Source of the DNA: Zopfochytrium polystomum
Taxonomy: Eukaryota; Chytridiomycota; Chytridiomycetes; Chytridiales; Chytridiaceae
Reading direction: 5' to 3'
Assembly (NCBI GenBank): GCA_025765615.1
Contig: JAIVFJ010000568.1
Coordinates: 1 to 23,473, forward strand
DNA: 23,473 nucleotides
The position numbers and the translations under genes were made by a program. Under the pieces are notes generated by a model. The model had not been told where the DNA came from. It saw only the letters and a program-made list of their open reading frames with translations, and made no database searches. Position 1 is the stretch's first letter, and the number at the start of each line of letters is the position of its first letter. This document shows, in pieces, positions 9,301-20,166 of this stretch.

Positions 9301-10265
9301 GGCCGTTCGAGTCAAAGTCGGGGTCGGAGCCGAGCGTGACGTCGACGTCGACGCGGCCGTCGTTGTTGAGCGAGATCGAGAAGACAGAATCGTCGCGGCG
9401 CAGGCTGTGCCGGTGGCGGAGCGGTTCCGTCCGCGGTGGCGGGGGCGGCGCGTAGGCCGGAAGTTGATGGGGAGAGGCTGACGCTGAGATGTTCCTGAGC
9501 GCCCTCGCGACGCGCGAGTTTTCAGGGGCCGGCACCCTGGAGGTGGATTTGCTGCGTCGAAGGGACGACGAACCTGGCAAAGTGAGGGACTGCGACGGTG
9601 CCGTTTTCGATGAAAGAGCGAAATCGGCCAGAGCCTCAACAAAGTAGGTGTTGTTGCTCCAGAATGTATTGTACTGAGGGAATTTGTGAGGGGAAATTCG
9701 GGTACTCTCTATCGAAAATACCTTTAATGAGCCTTTTCTCCATTGCGACGCAAAATCGTGCATTTCTTCCTTGAGCCGATTGCAGAAGCCGATGAAATCG
9801 ACCTCGTGGGCAGGATGGTCGCGAAGCCAAGATTGAATTTTTTCCTCGGACGAAGCTGACGCATCTGCCTGAATGCTAGTGATCTCGCGCAGAAATGGCT
9901 GGTTTTCGCGACGCGGAGATCAAAAAAAAATTGTCATCCTGCACGTCTGTCCGCCCCCAGACAATCACGCACGAGTACACGCACAGGCACACACAACGCA
10001 GAGACCCACGATATGCCTCAACGAACCTTGATGAGCTTCGGATCGTTCTGAAAGGACGGGACAACCATGTACCGAGTAACCTCCGATTCCCACAGGATCA
10101 AAAAGTAGGCGATGCGGCCGGGGTAGTGGGGGATGCCTTCGGGCACGGGGACTGGTGAGGCGGTGATCCACGAGGAGCGGAGGGTGGAGACGGGGCAAAG
10201 CCGATGTAGGCCGCAGGGGCGGCGGCGGCGGCGGCGGAGGCGGATTGGAATTCAAAGAGCGCCAT
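6330..10265 (-). CDS. Sterol 3-beta-glucosyltransferase-like GT-B enzyme, copy A
   Basis: Transfers glucose from UDP-glucose, most likely to the 3-OH of a sterol, at membranes. Nine exons (minus): 10265-10027, 9883-9722, 9673-8968, 8894-8613, 8530-8376, 8306-8240, 8191-8093, 8027-7740, 7673-6330; exons 2-8 join in perfect phase. Length is about 1,110 residues. The N-terminal GT28 signature [18 protein letters not shown] lies near residue 312, followed by [47 protein letters not shown] and VSKGWGGLG. The C-terminal donor-site motif [20 protein letters not shown] and FFGDQSFW lie near residue 637. The N-terminus has an alanine run and no GRAM or PH domain, unlike ATG26. A roughly 350-residue C-terminal extension is rich in Ala, Pro and Arg. 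Two indels are visible: exon 1 near 10207 and an extra C near 7425. A (GA)n tract lies about 300 bp upstream. Acceptor identity is inferred from the family. Confidence 0.86.
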
Positions 10266-10558
10266 GGTTGCTCGAGTGTGGATGAGGGTCCGAGAGAGGG
10301 AAGGAACCGAGGGTGGTGGAGGGAGGCGTTGGTCGACAGGCAGGTGGTAGTTGGGAAAGATGGGGGGGGGTGGACTGTGTTGGATTGGTAGCAGCGCCGC
10401 TGGGCGGGGAGGGCGGGCGGGCGACAGCAGGAAAGCGCAGCCTGTGTGTGTTTGTTTCTTTCTTTCTTCTGTGTTTTATTTATGAGATTTCCATCGTCGG
10501 CCACACGGGTGTGTGAATTGGTTCCGTCTGTCTGTCGGTGCTTGCAAAGAAGAGACAG

Positions 10559-10561
<3 letters not shown>

Positions 10562-10607
<46 letters not shown>

Positions 10608-10619
10608 GAGAGAGAGAAA
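10562..10619. repeat. (GA)n microsatellite upstream of glucosyltransferase copy A
   Basis: A (GA)19 run at 10562-10599, one C interruption, then more GA units. On the coding strand of copy A it reads (TC)n, starting about 300 bp before the ATG. Confidence 0.95.
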
Positions 10620-11110
10620 GAGAGACAGACAGTCGGAACCCGCCCACGCTCACGGCAGTGGCGAATGGTTTCCTCGTGTTGAGTTTGCCCTTCTTTCAGT
10701 CATTTGCACTGCGCAGTACATGAACACGCGTATGATTGACAGCAGTGCAATTTCTCATTCTAATGGGCTGGGCCGCACAAAGCAGTAATACAATACACGT
10801 GGGCTTTTGCAACAATGCCTTTGCAGATGTGAGCAGTAGTCAGGACTCAGGTTGCTGCACCAACACAACACCAACGTCTTCTCAGTCTGCAATCCGTGCT
10901 GCAATCATGGCGGCCTTGCTACCTTCTACTTTGATGAATGATGAGGCCTTGACTACCCCGTAATAGAATCGGCTTTGGGAATCCGCCCGTTGGGGACACT
11001 TAAGACACTTGACGGATGTGAGCGAGTTGAGACCGAGAGACAGACGGACTTGACTTTGTTAGAAATCACTCACTTTCTTGCTCCACGATCAGCCTTCTCA
11101 CGTCCGCCCG

Positions 11111-11112
11111 CA

Positions 11113-11168
<56 letters not shown>

Positions 11169-11172
11169 CACA
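11111..11172. repeat. (CA)n microsatellite
   Basis: Near-perfect CA run of about 62 bp with two small AAA interruptions. It produces spurious His-Thr and Cys-Val frames. Confidence 0.95.
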
Positions 11173-11817
11173 GCACACTCTCTCTTTGGGCACTATTCAC
11201 CTGAAAACAAACAACTACCGTGTTGGGGAGCAGCCATCGCACTGGGCTCCCGCTCCCAGCCGGGTAGACGAACAGCGCTACTCCATTAAACCGGAGGCCA
11301 CCTCCGCCCAACGTTTTCCGCCTCCGACTTTTCTACAAAACAAACTATTACTTCACAAGGATTTACAAGCACGTCCCTCACCCTCGTTAATCCCGTCTCG
11401 TTGACCGACTCTTCTCCGACCCTGCCCACATCCCCCACTCAAACCCTCATCGTCTTCCTTTTCTCCTCTTCCCCCAGCATTGGTTTCCGCCCAGTACCCT
11501 CAGGAAGCAGACGAGCCCAAACAGCATATGAGTGCCCTGGCCTTCCGCCACCCACCCCGCCCACTTTTACTTGTACCGCCGTTCTCCAGCCCCACGTTCG
11601 ACCACAGCAAACCCCGCCCACTCACCACAAGAAAGCCCTTTGGTTAGGCTTGTCGTTTTATGCCGTACTTACATATCAGGTAGGCACCTCACTCAGGCAT
11701 CCCACCACCAGCGGCGAGTTTTCAAACTTATTTTCTGACCTTTCATAGTATATTATTGATGAACATCAGCAACAGCCCCCTCCCCCGCAACCGCAAACCC
11801 TCCCCCCACCCCCGCCA

Positions 11818-14800
11818 TCACCGGAGGACCCGCCCGCCCCCGCTCCACTCCGCAACCAACCTCGCCGCAGCCTCGCCCAACTCCTCGTCCCCCATCCGCC
11901 GGCCCAGATCCAACTCAGGCGGGACATACACATACACCTTCGCAGTCCACGGCGCGGCCTCCGCCAGCGTCCACGCCCTCGCTCCACCGCCACCGACCTC
12001 AACGAGCCCAAATCGGCCGGGCGGCAGCCGCGGTGCGACCGCGCGCTCCCAGCGGCGGGTGGCCTTTGCGGTGGGCGTTAGCCTCGACGTAGCGGCCGGC
12101 GCGGGCGAGGCGGGCTGCGAGGCCGCTACGGCCGTTGCCGGCCGCTGGGACCACCGTGGTCACGGGTTGCGGCGGCGTGGCCATGGCGGAGGCGGCGAGG
12201 TGGGGCGGGAGCGGGGAGAAGGTGGTGCTGCTCGGGCGTAGCTCCCGATTGACGTCGCGGCAGATCTGGATGTTTCGAAGGACGCCGAGCGGGCGGGGAC
12301 GAGTGGCGCCGCGGGCGGGGAAATTGTTGTAAAAACCGTCGACGACGTCGGGCCGCGCGGGGAGCGGGGGCGGCTGCTGCAGCGGGAGTGTGAGCAGCGG
12401 AGGCGGCCGTGGCACGTTGCGGCGACGGGCGCCGCCGGACAGTGCCTCGCCAATAATTGCGGTCAAGTGGCCGGCCTCGCGCTGCCAGACGATCAGCTGC
12501 GGGGAGACGACGGCCGCGGTGGCGGAGAAGCGCGATGCGCGCGTAGGAGGCCGCGGTGTCCGCCGCGGCGGCCGCAGAATGGGGAATCAGCCTTGGTCGA
12601 TTGCCCGCCGGCGGTTTTCCCGACGCCGCAGAGCGCACCAGCTGCTGCGTCGGGGCGGCCACAACGCCGTTCTGCTGCGGGCCGGGGAGCACGAGGCCGT
12701 CCGTGTCCCACCGCTTAAACCGAAACGGCTCTTTCACCGACAGCGCACCGCCGCCACCGCGGGCGGCAAGTGCGGCAAGGGCGTCGTCCGAGACTTTCTT
12801 TCCAAGGGCCGGGAGGAACCATCGTGCGGTTCTGTGCGGGTCGACGTCGCAGCGCATGGCGTCGAGCGGGAGGTGGGCGTGGAAGCTTCGCACCGCGGCG
12901 GCTGCGCCGTTCTCAGCGGTGATGCGGGCGCCGGCGAGGGCGGCGGTTTGGACGACGACGGGGGCGAAGCAGAAGTGGATGGCGGAGGCGAGGGCGGTCG
13001 GCGGTGAGCTTTTTGAAGGGGATTGGAGGGGGGGCCGGCTTGGATGGACGCGATCATGGCTCCCCCTTTTTGGCGCCCAAGGACACGCGACGTTAGGCGA
13101 GAGTGAAGACATGCTCAGTCATAAACCGGTATGGGACTCACAAAAGGGTTGGTCTCCAAAAAAACGGAAACCACGACCGTGGGTTTGCCGGCCTTCAGCC
13201 CTGCCGACGTCGTTCCTGCACCGCCGTGATGCACAACGGCCGACACCCTGCTTGAACAGCCAGTCGTGCGGGCAGTTGCCGATCATGTAAACGCCGTCGG
13301 GCACGTCCTGACCTGCACCTCCAAGGCCTCCCCACCCTTTCGACACGATGGCACGCACGTTGGCAATTTTAACAGCTTCAAAGATCGTTGCAGTTAACGC
13401 GTCCGGATCGTCGACAACGATGGAGCCAAAGCCTAGATACAGAGTTTCGGGGGATAGTGTCATACGGTGGGTTTGCTACGTCTGAAGTCGCTCCATACCA
13501 ATATACACAGGGGGCGGACCCGCCGCGAGAAAATCGGCCAGATCTTGCGGAGGCGTGTACGCACTCGCCAAGTCCAAAAAAATGAACCCAGTGACATCTG
13601 AAAACAAGGATCTGTTTGCGCGCAGAAAAAAAAAAAAAAAAAAAAAAAGACATGCAGGCCTCCGCACTCACCAATATGAGTACCCCAGTCCTGAGGCTTT
13701 GGTATCAACGCCTCGCTCCAGATATACGTGTGCGGAACCTTTTTTTTTTGTTTTCGATTACAATGGAAAAACAATCACATCAGCGTTATCAATTACCGCT
13801 CGACGGAAGGCATAATTGTTTTTGGTTGTTCCCACTCACCTCCAGGCTCTTCACAATGGCCGGGCCGCCGATAGGCGACAGCTTTTGCAGGCCCAGCGTG
13901 TTTTTCCGAAAGGCGTTGATAATGTCGCCGAGGCCTTCCCACGTCAACACGTCCACGACCTGGTACGACCAATAGTTCGTGCCAGCAGAGGAATCTGTTG
14001 TTGTTTTTTTTTTTTTTTTTTTTGTTTTGGTTTGTTGCAGCGGATCAGATTCCACTAACCCGACGGAGGGAGCGGCGGCTCCCACACTTAAAGACGGGGT
14101 CTACGTACAATTCATATTCGTCAACGGGCTCGGGAACGCCGCCGTCGGGCTCCACGGCATGGTGAAGATGATGTGGCACGGCACCATGAGCCGCTCCGCA
14201 CAATGGACGTGGGCGAACGACACCGGGTTCGCGATGATGGCGTCGGCCTCGAAGGGCGTGGCGTCGGGGTCGTCGGGGTCTGGCTCGACGCAGGATTTCC
14301 AGGCCGAGTCGAGGATGGCGGTAATCATTTCGCGCCTTTTTGCGGACGTCGCCGGCGCGGATGGACCGCGAGGCCTGGTAGGAGGCCCGGGTCTGGGGAA
14401 GGGGGGGCGGCGGGCGTTTGTGTTGGGCGGTTAAAAGAAAATCGAGTGTGGCAAAAACTTACTCTTCACCATATACGCCATCAATTCGTTCGGGTCCCCG
14501 GCCAGCGGATAAAACTCGATCCCGTTCTCCGTCACAAACTTGCGGAACGTCGCGTGCGTCGCCAAGCGCACGCGGTGTCCGTACCTCAGCAACTCCATTG
14601 CGAGTGCGACGAACGGCTGCACGTCGCCGCGGGATCCTACAATCTGAATGACAATATTGAGCGCAGGAACCGAGTCGACCGAGTGGCGGTAGCCCCAGAC
14701 CGATCTCCGTAGCTCGGTGCGGGCGAACTGCTGAACGGTAGGCTGGTACTCCATTTCAAAGCGTCCACCGGGCGGGGTCGGGTTGTTGCCGTCCGCGACC

Positions 14801-15842
14801 GTGACGTCGACGCGCCCGTCGTTGCTGACGGAGACGGAGTAGATGGAGTCGGGACGCCGCAGGGTGTGCGGGTTGCGGCACGTTTCCGACGGCAAGGGGC
14901 TGAGGGGCGCACTGGTAAGAGGCGTACGCCGACAAGTTCCGGACGGCCCTCGCGACGAGCGAGTTGTCTTCCGCCGGCAGCCTCGTCGAGGATTTGCTGC
15001 GCCGAAACTTTGGTGTGTGAGCGACGCGGACGGACCCGATTTCGTTTGCAGAGCGAATTCGGCCAGGGCTTCGACAAAGTAGGTGTTGTTGTTCCAGAAT
15101 GAATTGTACTGAGAGATTCGTTGAGAGGAGGGGATTTTCAAAGTCCGAAAGTTATTATTTACCTTTAGAGAGCCTTTTCTCCACTGCGACGCAAAGCTTT
15201 GGATCTCCTCCTTTCGCTTGTACGAAGAAACCCACCAAAATCGACCTCGTGCGCCGGATGATCACGGAGCCACGACTGGACTCTTTCCTCCAGCGTAGCC
15301 GAGGGATCAATCGGAACGCTTGCCATCTCGCGCTTGAAACGGCTTGATTTTTTTTTCGGGTAAAGGTCAACCATTTCGTCATCCCGCACTACATTAATCG
15401 TTCAACGAAACCTTGATGAGTTTCGGATCGTTCTGAAACGACGGCGCAATCATGTCTGCGCGGTCTCGGTCTCCCACAGGACCAAAAAGTACGCAACGTG
15501 GCCCGGGTAGTGAGGGACGCCGTCGGGCACGGGGGACGGGGGACACTGTGATCCAGGAGGAGCGGAGGGAGGCGACCCGGCGCAAAAGCGATGTAGGCGG
15601 ATGCGGCTGCGTTGGCTTGCGTTTGTGGATGCGGCGGAGGCGGGGAGAGCGTCGGTGCGCGGCTGGCGCCGGCGGTGGCGGCGGCAACGGCCGCGGTTTG
15701 GAGGAAGCTGGCGGCGTCCACGGCGGCACGGTTGGCGGCGGGGGCGCGGCCGCGGTCGTCGTCGTCGTCGGCGTCGTCGCGTCTGGTGTCTTTACGCCGT
15801 GGCTTGCGGGTCGAGGAGTTTTTCGGGCTTGTCGAGCGCCAT
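11818..15842 (-). CDS. Sterol 3-beta-glucosyltransferase-like GT-B enzyme, copy B (frame-disrupted)
   Basis: Tandem paralogue of copy A with the same nine-exon plan: 15842-15412, 15326-15163, 15108-14463, 14392-14109, 13994-13840, 13738-13672, 13597-13499, 13432-13142, 13065-11818. Exons 5, 6 and 7 are exactly as long as in A (155, 67 and 99 bp). All key motifs are kept: GSRGDVQPF near 14620, [42 protein letters not shown] (in a shifted frame) and FFGDQ. Compared with A there are many small length changes: several in exon 1, +2 in exon 2, a compensated pair in exon 3, two extra G in exon 4, +1/+2 in exon 8, and several in exon 9. All visible splice sites are intact. The start is uncertain: the 15842 ATG meets a TAA after 16 codons, and 15721 is an alternative. 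It is either a recent pseudogene or a gene with poor consensus sequence. The stop at 11818-11820 is read in the conserved frame ([16 protein letters not shown]). Confidence 0.8.
13626..13648. repeat. Poly(A)23 run in intron 6 of copy B
   Basis: Twenty-three A on the plus strand, so a T run on the coding strand, between exons 6 and 7 of copy B. Such a run is a likely site of length error. Confidence 0.9.
14004..14023. repeat. Poly(T)20 run in intron 4 of copy B
   Basis: Twenty T on the plus strand, so an A run on the coding strand, a few bases before the exon 5 acceptor of copy B. Confidence 0.9.
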
Positions 15843-15941
15843 GTGTGCCCCTTTGTTGCTTCTTAAGCTTGGGAACCCGGCCTTGATGGTCGTCCCGTGC
15901 TTATCAGCGATCTAGGCGTGCGATCGAGCGTAAGCGGGAGC

Positions 15942-15970
15942 GAGTGAGTGAGTGAGTGAGTGAGTGAGTG
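15942..15970. repeat. (GAGT)7 microsatellite
   Basis: About seven perfect GAGT units, 100 bp upstream of the copy B ATG. Confidence 0.95.
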
Positions 15971-16192
15971 GAGTGGAAAGGTAAAGGGAGAAGCAACGAC
16001 AAGGAGCGGCGGCGGCGCTTTGGCGGAGAATAAATAATATTTCCCACCCATTTTATTTCCCTTTTCTGTTTTATTTGTCTTTCTTCTTTCGCCTGTTGTT
16101 CCGCCTGTCGGAGCAAAAGACACCCGGGTCACATTTATGCGAGAGAGGCAAGAAAAAAATAGAGACCGAGAGAGACAGAGACATAGAAAGAC

Positions 16193-16229
<37 letters not shown>
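16193..16229. repeat. (GA)n microsatellite upstream of copy B
   Basis: GA run with one A-rich interruption, preceded by imperfect GA/ACAG units from 16140. It begins about 350 bp upstream of the copy B ATG and reads (TC)n on the coding strand. Confidence 0.95.
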
Positions 16230-16991
16230 CTTCTCCCACAGGCACCCTCTGTACCACAACGAAATAAGCGGCGGGTTCCGCCCGCCTTCAGCTACTTCCT
16301 ACGACCCCACCTGCTCGTTGTGCTGCCCACGCTTTCTTTGGCCACATTCGCGACAGACGCATTTTTTTTTTTCGAGTCAGGGCGTAGCCTTCCTCCTCCT
16401 CCCTCCTCCTCCTCTTCCGAACTGTTTTCGACAGGGGGGGAGGTGATTACGCGAACTTTTTCTTGTTGCTGTAAATCCGCTCGCTTCTATCACATACGTT
16501 TGTGGCGATGACGTCGAACTGGACGTGTTTTTCTTTCTTTTTTTCTCTTTTTTTATGTCATCTCGGCTAAAAAAACCGGGGGCTAGTGTAAATTAAAGTT
16601 TTAGAGTTTTTTGACCGCAAAAATCAATTTCTTCTGATCCGCCTGTCTGGGCGCTCTGGGACACTTTGGCAGAGGCGGATCCATCGCACCATCAAGGATC
16701 CCCACACACGAACACACAGCACACAGCACACTCCCCAGACAAGGAAGCAAAAAGCAGCCAAGGGCATGTTAATCACTGCAGGCGCCCGTCGTACAATAAA
16801 GCATTACGCGCCGCCACATATAAAAAAAAAAGGAAAATCTACGCCTTGCCCACAGGAGGCGCTACCAACAGAGAAAGGAACAAACCGGAAAAAAAAAAAA
16901 AAGGCACCCATCAAATATAAAAAAAAGGATAGCCGCCTCCCCCTTCCGAGTCATTAAACTCAATCGCCCCCCGCCCCCCACCCTCCACAAC

Positions 16992-17183
16992 CTATTCCCA
17001 CTCCTGGGTGCTTGGCCCACACCAGGGCTTCGCGCTTGCAAAGCCCCCAGGTTCTGGACTGGGTCCGGACGACTTTCTTTTCACCGGCGATTGCGCGGGT
17101 TTCAGCACCTTTTGCGCTGCGTCCATGAACACGCCTTCGCAGCCGACTTCTTGCGGACAGCCTGGGGGGATCAGCGGAGGGGT

Positions 17184-17224
<41 letters not shown>

Positions 17225-19961
17225 GTGTAGGTAACGTTCGTTCGCGTGCGTTTCCACAAACCTGGTAGAGCGACATGTCAAACATCTCGAGGAACTCTGC
17301 CTCGTTCATCTCGGTGATCCCGTACATGGCCTGGTACCCGCGGTTCTTGCGCAGCCACGTCTCGTATTCGCTGCGAACCAGCAAAGAAATGGTGAAAGAA
17401 TGATTTAGAACGATGGGATACTAAAAATTTCTCACACTACTCGTTCCTCTTCGTCGCCCGTTCGCACTTCAACACTTCCCCCCACCAACCAATCTGACCC
17501 CACCCCACGCACACACTCACCGACCGGCGTCGTGCGCCGAGAACGCCTCGCCGCGCGGCACGGGGCCGGGCACGCCCCAGATGCCAATGTCGACGTACTG
17601 CTCGATCTCGGCGCCGTCTTTCGGGCGCGGATGGCGCCTTGCGGGTGGTCTTGAGGACGGCGTGCGGGCAAGCCAGCGGGGGTAGACTTCAAAAGCCTGT
17701 GGCAACGGGGAAGATCCGTAACAGACAGGGTTAAATTCCGGACTCGCTAGGAAATAAAAGCATTGCGCGACGCTCTTCGGCAAGACCTTGCACACACACC
17801 CCGCACCTGATGCGCCAATCCAACCCCTCCTTCATCTTATCCAGCGGCACCAAATAATCCTGGCTGACGTGTTTATCAAAGTAAAAATCCTTCATCCCCT
17901 CCGTCTGGGTCAGCTTCAAAAAATTGACCGATGGGGGCATGAGCAGCCGAGCGAGGGTGTACCGGAAATGGTGGTTGCCCATGGGGACGATGTTGTCGCA
18001 GATCCAGTAGATGGAGGGTGTGGCGGTGGAAGTAGTCGCGGAGCGGAACGTACTCGACGTCGGGTGCGGGTTTTTCGAGAGGAGCTCGGCGTGGCGGTGG
18101 AACCTTTTTGATGTTGTAGGGGGGCGAGTCCAATCAGGCTTTCGTCCAGAGGTGGGAATTCCAACAGAACACGTACCATGGCTTCCACCATTTTCCCATT
18201 TCGTTGAGGTACCCGTCGTTTCCCGACTTCGTCGCAAAGTCGCCGTGCATCAGCACTCCGCGGTGATAGTCAAACTGCAGCCCCTCAGGTCTGTCACAGA
18301 GAGAGAAGATATAAGACGCAAATATTTATCAGCCCATTCCCTTCCAGAGAAAAAAGAATCTCCTCACCACACTCTGGCGGGTCCGGGGCCTCCGCGAGCT
18401 CCGAAAACCGCTTGACCATATCGTCGACCCTCGAAAACCGGCTCGTAGACGAGCCTGCAGTACTTTTGACTGGGATGATGCGCAGCTCGATCATGACGGC
18501 GAAGCCGGCGCCGCCGTAGCTCCAGGGTAGGGCGGAAGAGGTCCGCGTTTTCGGTGGCGGAGCAGTGGACGACCTCGTTCGTGCCGACGATCACGTCCGC
18601 CGAGACGACAATGTCGTTGAAGAGGCCGTATTTGTGGGAGGAGCCTTCGATGCCGTAGCCAAAGAGCATGCCGCCCATGGTGAGATCGTCGTACTTTTTT
18701 TTTTTGAAGGCGGTTTCGGGTGGGTGGTGGGGAATGTGCGGGGTTTGTAGTGGGAAAGACAGTTTCGCGGCCGTCGCGTTGATGCGTCAGAAAAAGGGTA
18801 CCGAAGGTTTCGGGGGCGACCGGTGGGCGCGAACCTCGGGAATGACGGGGATGCACCACTTTGGGAATGAGGAAACGCGTGAGTTGGCCGATGCTGACGC
18901 CAGGCTCCACTTTGACGGTTCTCTTTTCCGTGTCCAGCTCGAGAATGTCCCAGAGCGGGAGGTGGATCGCGTTGTCTTTAGTCTTGTACAGTCCGTCCCG
19001 AAGCGTGACCTTTATATTTTTCAGGGAACAAAAGAGAATAGGCCACCGGGTCAAAGAGCGCAGTAGAGTTAAGCGAACAACAGCAGATTCACGCGTACCA
19101 TCAAAAACGCGGGCCTGGCAGAGCAGAGCAGGCCCTTTGATCCCTTATTTCGCCACTCGTCGATCTGCTTCTGAATGTACTTGACGGTGCCGTCATGGGT
19201 TCGGAATGGCTTGCCGAGTACGCGGACGACTGTGGGAGGTGAGTACGGAGAGTTCAATACACAAGAGAGAAGTTATTGATATGTTATGTCCGAAAAGTAG
19301 AAAAAAAAAGAAGAAAGGGAAAAGACGCGATGCGATTTTGCCGCCACGCCCCACGATTCGATTCCGGCGAAGAATGGGGACGGAAACTGGCGAATGCCCG
19401 CGTCGTCCCCATCTCGGCCGCCGATCCGCGAAGCTATGCTGGCTGCAGCATAGAAGGATGGCGATAGAGAATATGAATGCGTCGCTCAGCCCTTGCATCA
19501 CTCTTGATTTGTTCCGCGTGTGCGTCCACCCACCGCCAAGCCACGCGATCCAGAAGCCAAACCCGATCGACCGTTCCACGACGAACGCACGCGCCAAACG
19601 AGAGCAGGCAGCGCTCTAAACTCACCCCAACCGCGCCACGCCCAGTAGGCGGCAAACAGGTACGAGAGCGGGAGGACGACGGGCACGACAAAGACCCATC
19701 GGTAGTCGATGAGCAGGGACGTGATGAGCAGGGCGAGGGACGGCTTTGGCGGGGCGGCCTTTTCGCGTTTGCGGGTGGGCGGCGGGGGGCGGTGGTGGAG
19801 TAGTAGTTGCTGTGGATGGGGCGGGCGTGTGGTGGTGGTGGTGGTGGTGCGAGGGACGGCCCTTGTCGTCGTCGTGGTCGCCGTCGTCGCGTCGTCGACG
19901 TTGCGCGTGTTGTGTTGGTTGTCGATGCTGTTGCTGCCACCGCCGACGCCACCGGGGGCAT
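16992..19961 (-). CDS. Delta(24)-sterol reductase homologue (DHCR24/DIMINUTO family, FAD-linked)
   Basis: Reduces the C24 double bond in sterol side chains in the endoplasmic reticulum, using FAD. Nine exons (minus): 19961-19626, 19229-19099, 19009-18835, 18693-18368, 18290-18177, 18103-17807, 17696-17521, 17370-17262, 17161-16992; about 610 residues against 516 in the human enzyme, the excess being a Pro/Ser/Thr-rich N-terminus. Then comes a membrane anchor (DYRWVFVVPVVLPLSYLFAA), KYIQKQIDEWRNKGSKGL, the FAD-binding stretch ILELDTEKRTVKVEPGVSIG, and DDLTMGGMLFGYGIEGSSHK with YGLFNDIV. ELRIIPVK, YVPLRDYFHRHT, NFLKLTQTEG, EIEQYVDIGIWG and EFLEMFDMSLYQ complete the family order. Splice sites are good, but about nine small indels interrupt the frame (for example near 19775, 18862, 18528, 18468, 18430, 18050 and 17135), often in homopolymers. 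Intron 8 contains a 35-base T run (A on the coding strand). Family is firm; the exact sterol substrate is inferred. Confidence 0.88.
17189..17223. repeat. Poly(T)35 run in intron 8 of the Delta24 reductase gene
   Basis: Thirty-five T on the plus strand; poly(A) on the coding strand, just before the exon 9 acceptor region. Confidence 0.9.
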
Positions 19962-20114
19962 TTTCTGATTTTGCTTGTTTTTTTTTCTTTTTTTTTTTCT
20001 TCTATTTTTTGTTTCCCTTCTTTCTTTCCTTTTTTTTTTCTTTTTTCTCGATGCTCACGTCAACTCGCGATCCATTTCTTAGGAAGACAAGCAGAGAGAG
20101 CGAGAGAGAGTGAC

Positions 20115-20166
<52 letters not shown>

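Larger units (their letters stand above)
10266..11817. other. Intergenic region between the two glucosyltransferase copies
   Basis: Holds the upstream region of copy A and the 3' flank of copy B. The left part is G-rich, then a purine/pyrimidine stretch and a (GA)n tract; the centre has a (CA)n tract at 11111-11172. Bases 10690-10970 are less repetitive and open on the plus strand (10736-10963, 75 residues), but show no domain I recognise. A CT-rich region follows to 11760. No confident gene. Confidence 0.5.
15843..16991. other. Intergenic region: copy B upstream region and 3' flank of the Delta24 reductase
   Basis: No gene recognised. Contains a (GAGT)7 run, an A/T-rich stretch near 16025-16085, a (GA)n tract, then T-rich and A-rich low-complexity DNA up to the reductase stop. 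Short frames reflect the repeats. Confidence 0.5.

Noticed and set aside
10446..10788. Arg/Glu-repeat frames over the GA tracts (also at 16075-16511 and 20110-20373)
   Set aside because: Pure translations of the dinucleotide repeats; no conserved sequence outside the repeat.
10975..11404. His-Thr-repeat and Cys-Val-repeat frames over the CA tract
   Set aside because: Microsatellite translation only; no domain on either side.
12390..13290. Plus-strand frames of 205 and 244 residues
   Set aside because: Antisense to the last exon of copy B, where paralogue similarity is on the minus strand.
15452..15915. Plus-strand frames of 84-144 residues opposite exon 1 of copy B
   Set aside because: Antisense shadow of the GC-rich glucosyltransferase exon; the minus strand carries the conserved AYIAFAP and [10 protein letters not shown] blocks.
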